Source: Burkholderiaceae bacterium
Lineage (GTDB): Bacteria; Pseudomonadota; Gammaproteobacteria; Burkholderiales; Burkholderiaceae_E
DNA length: 37,374 nucleotides
Direction: 5' to 3'
Assembly (NCBI GenBank): GCA_024643785.1
Contig: JAHEMI010000014.1
Span: forward strand, 1 to 37,374
Positions within the stretch are counted from its first letter, which is position 1. Every line of letters starts with the position of its first letter. A model generated the notes under the pieces. That model did no database searches. It saw only the letters and a program-made list of their open reading frames with translations, and was not told the DNA's origin. Below are positions 28,459 to 36,757 of this stretch, piece by piece. A program made the position numbers and the translations under genes.

Positions 28459-31328
28459 CGCGTGTCCGGCTCGCCCGAGCCCTCCAGCAGGAGATCGTGG
28501 ACCGCAGCGCGCAACTCGATTGCCGCCGCCCAGTCGTCGCCCCGGGGTGCGATGGCCTCCGACACGGTAACCGTCACCGCGGCGCGGCGCGGGAACCACT
28601 CCAGATCGCGTAACACCCAGCGGGTGCCGCGCAGCGCCACGGTCACGATCGGCGTCGCGGTTCGCGCAGCCAGCACGAATGCGCCCATCCTGAATGGCAG
28701 CAGGCCAGTGCTGCGGCGGAAGGTCCCTTCCGGAAACAGCGCCAGCGAATCCCCGGCGCGCAGCCGCTGCTCAAGCCGCCGGGTGTCCTCGATTCCCTGG
28801 GTGGCATCGAAGCGCTCGACGAACGAAGTGCCCATCCGGCGCAGCAGCTTCCCGAGCAGGAACGACGACGCCAGTTCCTGCTTGGCAACGAAGGAGTAAC
28901 TGGCCGGCAACACCGCGCCGAGCACCAGCCAGTCGACATAGCTGGCGTGATTGGCCGCGACGATGCGCGCCCCCGTTCCAACCAGGTGCTCGCGGCCGAT
29001 CACCGCGACCGGCAGGCCCGAAAGCCACAGCGCCGATTTCACCAGGGCGCGCGCCAGGGCGCGCCGCAAGCCGAGTCCCGGCACGACCAGGATCAGGGCG
29101 GCGCCGAGCACCGCCATCAGGGAAAATAGCGCCCATACCCACGCTGCCCAGCACCAGGAACCCGCGCCACTGGCGATCCGGAACGCCTGGCGGCCGAGGC
29201 CGCGCACCGCGAGCCGCAGCAACTGCACCCAGGGCGGCCGGATGCCGTGTCCGAGGTGGCCGCTCTGGTAGAGTTCGCGGCACGCCGAGCGGCGGATCTT
29301 GCCGCTCGAGGTCTTGAGCACGGCACGCGGCGGCGCCAGCACGATTTCGTCGGCCGGCGTGCCCAGCAGGTCGACCGACAGCGCGCGGATCATTTCGCTG
29401 ATCCGGGCGCGCTCATCGGGTGCCGCGACGTCGGTCTCGGCCATCACCACCAGCCGCTCGGTTCCGGTGCTCTCGTCGGCCAGCGGGAAGACGCATACGC
29501 CGCCCTTGCGCACCCCGGGGACGCGGCTGACCGAGTCCTCGAGCTCCTGCGGGTGGATGTTGTGGCCGCCACGGATGATGATGTCCTTGGCGCGGCCGGT
29601 CAGGAAAAGTTCGCCGTCAGCGAGAAAGCCCAGGTCGCCGGTGTTCAGCCAGTCGCCGTCGCACAATTGCTCCGAGAGTTCGGGGCGCCGGAAGTAGCCC
29701 GAGGTCGACGATGGCCCGCGGAACTGGATGCGCCCCTGATGACGCTCCGGAAGCTCACGGCCGGCGGCGTCGACCGCCCGGATTTCATGGCCCGGCAGCG
29801 GCAGCCCGCAGGCCACGATCTCGAGCGGCCGGGGATCACCGGGAGCGGCCGGCACGGCGCGCTCGTTGACGCGCATCTGGGTGCGGTCGAGCACCTCGAT
29901 GCGCGGGCCGCGCCCCTGCGGTGGAAACGCCAGTCCGACCGAGGACTCGGCCAGGCCGTAGACGGGCGTGATCGCGCCGTGGCGCAGACCATAGCCGGCG
30001 AAGCGCTCGGCGAAACGACTGATGGTCGCCGGCATTACCGCCTCGGCGCCGTTGAACGCCATCCGCAGGGAACTCAGATCGAGCCCCTCGAGTTCACGCT
30101 CGTCGACCTTGCTGAGGCAGAACTCGTAGGCAAAGTTGGGCGCCGCGGTGAGCGTGCCACGATGCCGGTGAATCGCGCGCAGCCAGCGTGAAGGCCGGGC
30201 CAGAAAGGCCAGCGGCGACATCAGCACCAGCGTGAAACCGATGTAGAGCGAACCCATCACCGCCCCGATCAGGCCCATGTCGTGGTAGAGCGGCAGCCAG
30301 GACACGAACACGTCGCTGGGGTTGACCCCGGTGGCCTCGCGCATCGAAGCCAGGTTCGCCAGCAGATTGCGATGGGTCAGGGCGACCCCCTTGGGCTCGC
30401 CGGTGCTCCCCGAGGTGTATTGCAGGAAGGCCAGGTCCCCCGCCGCGCGCTGTCCGCGCGTCGCGCCGCCGTCGCGCTGGGGCTGCGAGAGTTCGGAGAC
30501 CGTCGCGATCGCCAGGCTGGACAGGCCCTGCAGGCGCAGCAACCCGGCCACGCTCCGGGCACGGTCGAAGGTGACCAGCACCGCCGATTGGGAGTTGGCG
30601 ATGATCCCGGCGATCCGGCGCAGATGGTCCTCGAGCTGCGACGGGCGGGCCGGCGGGTAGACCGGCACGGGGACGCAGCCGGCGTACATGATGCCGTAGA
30701 AGGCGGCGAGGAAGTCGCGCCCGGTCGGGAGCATGATCGCGACCTGGTCGCCCGCCTCCGCGCCGCGCACCCGCAGGCCACCGGCGACGGCCATGGCATC
30801 GGCGAGCAGGGCGGCGTAGGTGATCGGCTCGGGATCGGGGGCGTCGCCGTAGAGATAGACGTATACCCGGTCAGGGTGGGCGGCGACGTGCCATTCGAGG
30901 ACCTCGATGATCGTCTGCGCATCATCAGGGCCGGCGAGCAGGCTGGCGGCGTCAACGCCAGGGGGCGGCGCGAAGTCAACCGCGGCGCCCCCGCCGCCGG
31001 TCGCTTCGAGAAAGCCCAGCAGGTCGCGGACCGTTTCGGCCTCGGCCATCGCGGCATCCGCGACGCGCACAGCGAGCTGGCGCTCGATGCGCCCGAAAAG
31101 TTCCACGCGGGCCAGGCTGTCGAGCCCGAAATCGCGTTCGAGCGAACCCTCGAGTCCGGCGCGCGGCGGCGCGCCGGAGCCGCGGCGCAACTCGCGGGCC
31201 AGGTCACACACCACCGCCAGCACCCGCTCGTCCAGCCGTGCCGGCTGCTGCCCGTCCTCGGGCGTGTGCGCGGTCGCACCGTCGCCGGGAGGCGCTGTGG
31301 CGGGCAATTCGTCAGGGGTCTCGTTCAT
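28455..31328 (-). CDS. Three-part fusion: acyl carrier domain, fatty-acyl-AMP ligase, PlsC-type acyltransferase
   Basis: A 957-residue fusion. An acyl-carrier domain (about 32-110) has the phosphopantetheine serine Ser71 in GLDSLARVE. The adenylation domain (about 135-690) has YTSGSTGEPKG at 304-314, WLPLYHDMGL at 344-353, NTGDLGF near 562-568 and catalytic Lys677 in SGKIRR; PVPVYPPARPSQ near 220-231 is typical of fatty-acyl-AMP ligases, which load acyl chains onto carrier proteins rather than CoA. A hydrophobic segment (about 724-752) precedes an acyltransferase domain with NHASYVDW (His794, Asp799) and FPEGT (865-869). The protein could activate a fatty acid, hold it on its own carrier and pass it to a lysolipid. 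E. coli Aas does a similar job with the acyltransferase at the N-terminus and no fused carrier. The patatin gene lies 35 bp upstream. Confidence 0.88.
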   Translation of the reverse strand: MNETPDELPATAPPGDGATAHTPEDGQQPARLDERVLAVVCDLARELRRGSGAPPRAGLEGSLERDFGLDSLARVELFGRIERQLAVRVADAAMAEAETVRDLLGFLEATGGGGAAVDFAPPPGVDAASLLAGPDDAQTIIEVLEWHVAAHPDRVYVYLYGDAPDPEPITYAALLADAMAVAGGLRVRGAEAGDQVAIMLPTGRDFLAAFYGIMYAGCVPVPVYPPARPSQLEDHLRRIAGIIANSQSAVLVTFDRARSVAGLLRLQGLSSLAIATVSELSQPQRDGGATRGQRAAGDLAFLQYTSGSTGEPKGVALTHRNLLANLASMREATGVNPSDVFVSWLPLYHDMGLIGAVMGSLYIGFTLVLMSPLAFLARPSRWLRAIHRHRGTLTAAPNFAYEFCLSKVDERELEGLDLSSLRMAFNGAEAVMPATISRFAERFAGYGLRHGAITPVYGLAESSVGLAFPPQGRGPRIEVLDRTQMRVNERAVPAAPGDPRPLEIVACGLPLPGHEIRAVDAAGRELPERHQGRIQFRGPSSTSGYFRRPELSEQLCDGDWLNTGDLGFLADGELFLTGRAKDIIIRGGHNIHPQELEDSVSRVPGVRKGGVCVFPLADESTGTERLVVMAETDVAAPDERARISEMIRALSVDLLGTPADEIVLAPPRAVLKTSSGKIRRSACRELYQSGHLGHGIRPPWVQLLRLAVRGLGRQAFRIASGAGSWCWAAWVWALFSLMAVLGAALILVVPGLGLRRALARALVKSALWLSGLPVAVIGREHLVGTGARIVAANHASYVDWLVLGAVLPASYSFVAKQELASSFLLGKLLRRMGTSFVERFDATQGIEDTRRLEQRLRAGDSLALFPEGTFRRSTGLLPFRMGAFVLAARTATPIVTVALRGTRWVLRDLEWFPRRAAVTVTVSEAIAPRGDDWAAAIELRAAVHDLLLEGSGEPDTR

Positions 31329-31363
31329 GGTTCAGGATAACCGGTTGATCGCCGAATTGGAGG

Positions 31364-32230
31364 TCAGCCCCGCGCCCGCTCCAGGACTCCCTGGCCGATG
31401 GCGCGCAGGAAGGCCTCGCCATCCTCGCGGCCGAGCACGAAGGTTTGCTCACAGAGCGCGGGCGCAGTGTAGTCCCAGCTGGAGACCGGGATCTGGCGTG
31501 ATGGCTGGACATAGATCCGCCCCTGCAGCCCGAAGATTTGCGCATATTCGGGATAGCGCCTGGTAGTCAGCACCAAGGTCGGAACTGGTGCCGGTTCGAC
31601 CGCCGCGACGGGAACGCTGTCCACCAAGCCGCCATCGAGCACCGGTCGTCCGCGCCGGTGAACCACGGGCGTGAACGGTGGGGTGCAGCTCGAAGCCAGG
31701 ATCAGTGCCACCAGGTCGTCGTCATTGGGGCAGTCCTGGACGCGTTCCACCTCGAGCGTAAAACCGAGCCGGGTCGCAAAGTCGGGGTGCAGGGTCTTCT
31801 TGCCATACTTGTCGATCTGGTCGGCGATCAACGACAGCATGGCGGCGCTGTGGAATTGCAGGCGCTGCGGGATGCGCGCGTAGACCACCCGGATCTCCGG
31901 CGCGTCGCGCTGCAGCTTGGTGAAATGCTCGCCGCCCAGCAGGGTCTTGAGCGCGAGCCGGTAGATCGCATATTGCGGGAACACCCGCTCGCCAGGGCGA
32001 AACAGGTTGAGCCAGTAGGCGTTCCTGCGGTTCGACGACATCGCCTGGTAGCAGAAGCGGATCGCCTCGCGGGAGTCATTGGCATAGAGCAGGCAGGCGA
32101 TCCCGGCGCCGGCGGAGACACCGGCGATCAGCCGGGGGCGCAGCGCGATCCGCGGCGCCACCACGTCCCAGAAACCCGCCTGCCACCAGCAGCGATGACC
32201 GCCGCCGGCCAGGACCACCTGTTCGAACAT
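31364..32230 (-). CDS. Patatin-like phospholipase
   Basis: A 288-residue serine acyl hydrolase of the patatin family. The oxyanion block GGGHR is at 9-13, the nucleophile elbow GVSAG at 37-41 has Ser39, and the catalytic Asp is Asp199 in DGGLVDSVPV, completing the Ser-Asp dyad. There is no signal peptide, so it acts in the cytoplasm or at the inner membrane face. Such enzymes cut acyl chains from phospholipids. The frame extends 15 codons upstream, but ATG at 32230 has AGGA close before it and places GGG at the usual distance. It is the first gene of a probable two-gene unit with the acyl-ligase/acyltransferase fusion. Confidence 0.87.
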   Translation of the reverse strand: MFEQVVLAGGGHRCWWQAGFWDVVAPRIALRPRLIAGVSAGAGIACLLYANDSREAIRFCYQAMSSNRRNAYWLNLFRPGERVFPQYAIYRLALKTLLGGEHFTKLQRDAPEIRVVYARIPQRLQFHSAAMLSLIADQIDKYGKKTLHPDFATRLGFTLEVERVQDCPNDDDLVALILASSCTPPFTPVVHRRGRPVLDGGLVDSVPVAAVEPAPVPTLVLTTRRYPEYAQIFGLQGRIYVQPSRQIPVSSWDYTAPALCEQTFVLGREDGEAFLRAIGQGVLERARG

Positions 32231-32337
32231 CGTTCCTGCCCCCCGGCGGGCGCGCGTTCGCTCCGCCAATACCAAGCACCCACGGCCATTCTAGCCGGGC
32301 ATAATGACCGCTCCACATTTCCTGCAGCGGCAATGCC

Positions 32338-32823
32338 ATGAGCGTGCGAATCATCACCACGGGCGGCACCTTCGACAAGCACTACGACCCCATCGCCGGA
32401 GCCTTGTCCTTCGCTGCCACGCACCTCGATGAAATGTGCGCGCGGGCGCGCCTGGCCGTGCCGGTCACGGTCGAGGCGCCAATGCTGATCGACAGCCTCG
32501 AAATGACAGCGCCCCACCGCGACCAGGTGCTGGCCGCGTGTCGCGCCGCCCCCGAACACCAGATCGTGGTGATCCACGGCACCGATACCATGGTGGAGAC
32601 CGCTGCCGTGCTCGGCGCCGCGGCCCTCGACAAGACCATCGTCGTGACCGGTGCGATGCTGCCTTACGAAGTAGCCGGCTCGGATGCGCTCTTCAACCTT
32701 GGCTTCGCGCTCGGCTGTGCCGCGCATCTCGGCGCCGGAACCTGGATCGCGATGAATGGGGTGGCCCACCCCTGGGACCGGGTGCGCAAGAACCACGCCC
32801 TGGGGGTCTTCGAGTCCCTCTAG
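32338..32823 (+). CDS. Single-domain asparaginase-like protein
   Basis: A 161-residue protein matching only the N-terminal domain of L-asparaginases (full enzymes are about 330). TTGGT at 7-11 contains the first active-site threonine, and HGTDTM at 80-85 supplies the second threonine and aspartate. TGAMLPYEVAGSDALFNLG is also conserved. It ends in a proper stop after VFESL with no recognisable remnant of a C-terminal domain downstream, since the convergent gene begins at once; it is therefore a short family member rather than a recent truncation. The dimer contacts normally given by the C-terminal domain are missing, so activity is uncertain. Its TAG overlaps the stop of the next gene on the other strand. 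Confidence 0.8.
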   Translation: MSVRIITTGGTFDKHYDPIAGALSFAATHLDEMCARARLAVPVTVEAPMLIDSLEMTAPHRDQVLAACRAAPEHQIVVIHGTDTMVETAAVLGAAALDKTIVVTGAMLPYEVAGSDALFNLGFALGCAAHLGAGTWIAMNGVAHPWDRVRKNHALGVFESL

Positions 32824-33893
32824 TCCCGCTCGGTTAGCGGCCAGCCGGCACGGCGCGCCAGCCAGCGATAGATCGTTTCAGCGGCCACCGTCTGCACGCT
32901 CAGGCGCAGCACGTGGAAGGTGGTCACGACCGGCACCCCGAGATGCAGCACCTTGGCCGTGAGGCTCATCTCGGCGATTCCCCCCGGGCTGGTGGCCAGG
33001 ATCATGGTTGCCGGCGCGATCCCGGCCGCGGTGCCGAGCAGATAGCCGAAACCAGCCGAGACCGCGATCCCGAGCGCGGTGATCACCACCATCACGATGA
33101 TCGCCCGTGGCGCGCGCGCAAAGAACCCCGGCTCGAACCTGGTGCCAAGCGAGATGCCGATGAATACCTGGCCGAGGTTTATCACCCAGGCGGGTAGCGC
33201 CGTGGGCGCGGCCTGCGCCGCGGTCAGCGCCGCCGCCACCAGCAACGGGCCCATTACCCAGGGATTGGACAGCCCCAGCCGCCTGAGCACGAGCGCGCCG
33301 GCGCAGGTCACGACCACCAGCAGCGCCAGGCCCGGGTAGCTGACGTCGAGCCGGCCGGCCACGTAGGCATCACTGCCCAGCAGCCCCAGCCACTTGTAGA
33401 TGAAGGGCAGGGTGCCGACCACCAGCACCACGCGCAGGCTGTGCGCGGCGGCGATCATGCCCACGTGCCCGCCTTGGCGCTCGCCCTGCACCGCCATTAC
33501 CGAAGCGCCGCCGACCGACCCGGCAAAGAAGGCGGTTGCCGGATCGAGCCGCCCCCAGCGCCGCAGCGCCCAGGCAAAGGCCAGCCCAAGCCCGATCGCG
33601 TAACAGATCGCCACTGCGATCGCCCAGCTGTAGCCGGCGATCTGGCCGACCACCTCGGGGGTGAAGTACAGCCCCAGCGCGGTCCCGATCGCCCACAACC
33701 CGGCGCCGCGAATTGCCTTCGGACACGCCATCCTGAGGCCATACGAACTCAGCGAGCCGACTGCAACCAGCGGCCCGATCAGCCACGGCAGCGGGGCGTG
33801 GAGCCAGTTGAACAGCAGACCCGCCGGCACCGCAATCGCCAACGCCCGGGCGAAACCGGTCAGCAGCGAACGGTTGCGCTGCCACCGGTTCAT
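32820..33893 (-). CDS. AbrB-family integral membrane protein (putative transporter)
   Basis: A 357-residue protein with about ten hydrophobic segments, arranged as two similar halves typical of the AbrB family (often misnamed ammonia monooxygenase). The conserved GGASVMAVQGERQGGHVGMIAAAHSLRV and, in the second half, ATSPGGIAEMSLTAKVLHLGVPVVTTFHVLRL are family blocks. Its transport substrate is not established. The start used is ATG at 33893; a TTG twelve bases upstream is possible. Its stop shares CTAG with the stop of the asparaginase-like gene on the plus strand. In related genomes AbrB genes often lie beside carboxylate catabolism genes, and here a GalD-like gene is close by. Confidence 0.85.
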   Translation of the reverse strand: MNRWQRNRSLLTGFARALAIAVPAGLLFNWLHAPLPWLIGPLVAVGSLSSYGLRMACPKAIRGAGLWAIGTALGLYFTPEVVGQIAGYSWAIAVAICYAIGLGLAFAWALRRWGRLDPATAFFAGSVGGASVMAVQGERQGGHVGMIAAAHSLRVVLVVGTLPFIYKWLGLLGSDAYVAGRLDVSYPGLALLVVVTCAGALVLRRLGLSNPWVMGPLLVAAALTAAQAAPTALPAWVINLGQVFIGISLGTRFEPGFFARAPRAIIVMVVITALGIAVSAGFGYLLGTAAGIAPATMILATSPGGIAEMSLTAKVLHLGVPVVTTFHVLRLSVQTVAAETIYRWLARRAGWPLTERD

Positions 33894-33931
33894 CACGGCG
33901 GACAACGGATCATGGCGTCAGGGTCTGGAGT

Positions 33932-34582
33932 TCAATATGACGCCGAGAGCGCGTCCTTGACCAGGTCCTCGAGCTGGCGCAGCCCGAAACTGGGCATGGG
34001 CTTGCCGTTGACGAAGAACTCGGGCGTCGCGGTGACGCCGAGCGCGCTGGCGTCGGCGAGGTCCTGGGTGATGTGCTGGGCGATCTCTGGTGCGTTCATG
34101 TCGGCACGCAATTTCTCGAAGTCCAGCCCCAGTCCGCCCAGCGGCCCCCAGATCCGGTCGAGTTGCGCGGTGTGGTTGAACACCCACGACGACTGGCTCG
34201 CAAGCAGCGCATGCAGGGTCTCGGCGTACTTGCCCTGGAGGCGGGAGGCCTCGAGCACGCGCACCACCGCTTCGCTGCCATTGTGGAACGGGACGTGACG
34301 AACCGAGAGCCGGATCTGGTCCGGGTTGGCCGCCATGATGCGCTTGACCTCAGGGTAGAACTGGGCGCAGGTCCCGCAGGCCGGATCGAGGAACTCGACG
34401 ATGTGGACCTTGGCCTGCGGATTGCCAAAGGTCGGCGAATAGACCCGCGACAGGTGCGCCTGGTTGCGCGCGGCGAGCTCTTCGGCCTGTTTGCCAAGCT
34501 TGTTCTGGTAGTAGAAGGCGCCGACGATGAATACCGCCACGAGCAGTACCGCAGAGCCGATGAAGAGGGTTTTTCGGTTCAT
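33932..34582 (-). CDS. Membrane-anchored DsbA-like thiol oxidase
   Basis: A 216-residue thioredoxin-fold protein with an N-terminal membrane anchor (about 7-24) and the active site CGTC at 69-72, in VEFLDPACGTCAQFYPEVK. A cis-proline loop is visible in TATPEFFVNGKP. It should face the periplasm and form disulfide bonds in client proteins. Its ATG overlaps the stop of the DsbB-like gene as ATGA, so the oxidase and its membrane partner are made together. The frame is open 38 codons further upstream but that lies inside the partner gene and is not used. Confidence 0.9.
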   Translation of the reverse strand: MNRKTLFIGSAVLLVAVFIVGAFYYQNKLGKQAEELAARNQAHLSRVYSPTFGNPQAKVHIVEFLDPACGTCAQFYPEVKRIMAANPDQIRLSVRHVPFHNGSEAVVRVLEASRLQGKYAETLHALLASQSSWVFNHTAQLDRIWGPLGGLGLDFEKLRADMNAPEIAQHITQDLADASALGVTATPEFFVNGKPMPSFGLRQLEDLVKDALSASY

Positions 34583-35028
34583 TTGTCCATCCTTGAATGC
34601 GCCCGGATCAGCAGGGCGATGATGATTGAAAACGACAGCAGCGAAAGGAGCGGAATGGTAACGAACCCCAGCCACTCGATCTGGATGTCGGTGCACGGCA
34701 CCCCCTGGGTGCAGGGCTGCAGCGACGGCGGGATCACGCCGTACATCAGCAGCAGGTGGAACACCGCCACCAGCCAGCCGACGAGCGCGAGCGGCAGCGT
34801 GTAACGCACTACCCTCCGGTCAAAGGGGAACAGGCCGAGCGGCAACAGGATAGCGAGCGGGAACATGAAGACGCGCTGGTACCAGCACAGCGAACAGGGG
34901 GGAATCTTCACCACCTCGCTCATGAACAGGGCGCCCAGGATCGCGACGCAACTGAGCAGCCAGGCGAGAAAGAGCGGCATCCAGGCGGCGTCGGGCGCTC
35001 CCGGCTGGCGGAGGGAATTCTGGCTCAT
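34579..35028 (-). CDS. DsbB/BdbC-family disulfide-bond formation protein
   Basis: A 149-residue inner-membrane protein with four hydrophobic segments. The quinone-linked pair CSLC is at 45-48 in PPCSLCWYQRVFMFP, and the second pair is Cys106 and Cys112 in the periplasmic loop. The short loops and CSLCWYQR resemble BdbC more than classical DsbB. It re-oxidises the DsbA-like protein encoded immediately downstream and passes electrons to quinone. Its ATG overlaps the stop of the GalD-like gene as ATGA, so all three genes are coupled. Confidence 0.9.
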   Translation of the reverse strand: MSQNSLRQPGAPDAAWMPLFLAWLLSCVAILGALFMSEVVKIPPCSLCWYQRVFMFPLAILLPLGLFPFDRRVVRYTLPLALVGWLVAVFHLLLMYGVIPPSLQPCTQGVPCTDIQIEWLGFVTIPLLSLLSFSIIIALLIRAHSRMDK

Positions 35029-36146
35029 GATTGGTGCTGCTCTCCCGGGGAGGTGGATTGGCGTGCCCCCGCCCAGACTGCGCGCGGCACGAACAGGTTA
35101 CCGGCCATGATCTTGCGGGCAGTGCGCAACACCCCGGCGCGTTCAATCGCGAAATCAGCCCCGGCGCCGCGACAGGCAATCGCGACGTCGATCTGCCCGG
35201 AGGGGTGCTCGATGACGATCGGCACCGGCTGCGGGCTGCGCTCCGGAACCACCAGCGCGGCCGCAACTGTGTCGGGCGCGAGCAGGCAGGCGCCGACGCA
35301 GATCGCACCGGTCACGGCGTGGCTTGGATGGCAGTTCTGCGGCACGAAATAGCGCGAGGTGACCGTGCCGCCAAAGCGGGGTGCGGCCAGCAGCGCGACC
35401 CGCGGGATCACCCGTCCGGCAACATCGCCCAGCCCCATCCGCCGGCCCGCCTCCTGGCGGATCGGCTCCATGCGCTCATAGAAGGCGCGGTTGGCGTCGA
35501 TCTCGGCGGGCGTTTCGTAGCCGCTCAGGCCAAAATCGGCCGCCCGCGCGATCACCATCGGCACCGCGACGTCGACGCAACTGACCTCGATACCGGCGAC
35601 ATCCTCGCGACTGCGTCCGGTCGGAAACAGCTGCCCGGTCTGGGAGCCGACCACGCCCATGAAATCGAGCATGATCGGTGCCGCCGTGCCCGGCACCCCG
35701 TCGATACGCGCAGCGCCGTCGTAGATCACCGCGCCATCGGCGGTGCGCACCGCGGCCTGGACCAGCGCGCCGGTGTTGACGCAATTGATCCGCACCGGCG
35801 TCAGGTGCCCGGTCGCTGCCACCAGCCCCATCTCGATTGCCGCCGGACCGACGCCGGCGAGGATGTTGCCGCAGGTCGGCCCGAAATCCACCGCGGTGTC
35901 GCCGACCTGGGCGAAGAAATAATCGACATCGGCCTCGGGGTGCTGCGAGCGCGACAACATCGCGACCTTGCTGGTGACCGAAGCGCCGCCACCGACGCCG
36001 TCGATCTGCAGGGGGTGCCCGGAACCCAGCGCGCTCAGCAGCACCCGCGCCAGGGTGTCGCGATCAGGGGGGAGGTCGGCGGCGTCGAAATACGGCCCGC
36101 GCGACGTCCCGCCCCGCATGAACAGGCAGGGGATTGCGGTTTGCAT
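35025..36146 (-). CDS. PrpF/GalD-family isomerase, probably 4-oxalomesaconate tautomerase-like
   Basis: A 373-residue protein of the PrpF family, with a diaminopimelate-epimerase-like fold. It opens MQTAIPCLFMRGGTSRGPYF; MRGGTS(K/R)GPYF is typical of GalD, the 4-oxalomesaconate tautomerase of gallate and protocatechuate degradation. GVGGGASVTSKVA near 50-62 and FGPTCGNILAGVG near 88-100 (with Cys92) are family active-site blocks. The rest of a gallate pathway is not in the window, so a different carboxylate substrate, as for PrpF in the methylcitrate cycle, is possible. Its coupling to the dsb genes is presumably organisational. Confidence 0.85.
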   Translation of the reverse strand: MQTAIPCLFMRGGTSRGPYFDAADLPPDRDTLARVLLSALGSGHPLQIDGVGGGASVTSKVAMLSRSQHPEADVDYFFAQVGDTAVDFGPTCGNILAGVGPAAIEMGLVAATGHLTPVRINCVNTGALVQAAVRTADGAVIYDGAARIDGVPGTAAPIMLDFMGVVGSQTGQLFPTGRSREDVAGIEVSCVDVAVPMVIARAADFGLSGYETPAEIDANRAFYERMEPIRQEAGRRMGLGDVAGRVIPRVALLAAPRFGGTVTSRYFVPQNCHPSHAVTGAICVGACLLAPDTVAAALVVPERSPQPVPIVIEHPSGQIDVAIACRGAGADFAIERAGVLRTARKIMAGNLFVPRAVWAGARQSTSPGEQHQS

Positions 36147-36235
36147 GCCGCGATTCTACCGACTGCGGCAGGGAATAACCCTCAATCAGGGATATCGGGC
36201 TGAGCGCCGCTCAGGCCCGCCCTGTTGCGACGTTG

Positions 36236-36655
36236 CTAGACGTCTGAAGTGCAGTTCGGGCAGCGCGTCGCCTTGAGTGGGATCGAGCTGCAGCACTTGG
36301 GGCATTCCTTGGTGGTCGGCGCAGCGGGGGCCGCCGGTTCGGCCCGCTTCATGCGATTCATGCCCTTGACCACCATGAAGATACAGAAGGCCACGATCAC
36401 GAAATCGAGCACTGTGTTGACGAACACACCGTACTTGACAGCGACTGCTTCGGCGGTCGCGGTCTTCTCGCTCAGGGTGATCGCCAGCTTGGAGAAATCG
36501 ACTCCGCCCATCAGCATGCCAATGGGTGGCATGATCACATCGTTGACCAATGAACTGACGATCTTGCCGAATGCGCCGCCGATGACGATACCAACCGCCA
36601 TGTCGACGACATTGCCGCGCATCGCAAAATCCTTGAATTCCTTGACCATGCTCAT
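36236..36655 (-). CDS. mscL: Large-conductance mechanosensitive channel MscL with C-terminal zinc ribbon
   Basis: A 139-residue homopentameric channel that opens under membrane tension and releases solutes on osmotic downshock. The N-terminal [22 protein letters not shown] and the pore-lining [12 protein letters not shown] are clear, with a second membrane helix at about 77-97. Instead of the usual C-terminal helical bundle alone, the tail carries CPKC (118-121) and CPNC (132-135), a small zinc-ribbon. ATG at 36655 has AGGGAG at good spacing and gives the family N-terminus. Confidence 0.94.
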   Translation of the reverse strand: MSMVKEFKDFAMRGNVVDMAVGIVIGGAFGKIVSSLVNDVIMPPIGMLMGGVDFSKLAITLSEKTATAEAVAVKYGVFVNTVLDFVIVAFCIFMVVKGMNRMKRAEPAAPAAPTTKECPKCCSSIPLKATRCPNCTSDV

Positions 36656-36689
36656 GACCGTCTCCCTTGTCTGGTTGGCGCAATGCCAT

Positions 36690-36707
36690 TGGCTGCGCTA
36701 GCAGCCA
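36690..36707. terminator. Hairpin between rhomboid gene and mscL
   Basis: TGGCTGC-GCTA-GCAGCCA is a 7-bp perfect stem with a four-base loop, in the 102-bp gap after the rhomboid stop and before the mscL start. It lacks a T-run on either strand. It may weakly terminate the rhomboid transcript or sit in the mscL leader. Confidence 0.35.
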
Positions 36708-36757
36708 TCCTAGCTCGGTTGGGCGCCGGAGAGAAGCTCCCAACCGCAACGGTCGGC

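Noticed and set aside
36186-36749. A 187-codon minus-strand frame overlapping mscL
   Set aside because: mscL in the neighbouring frame has the full channel sequence; this is its frame-shifted shadow.
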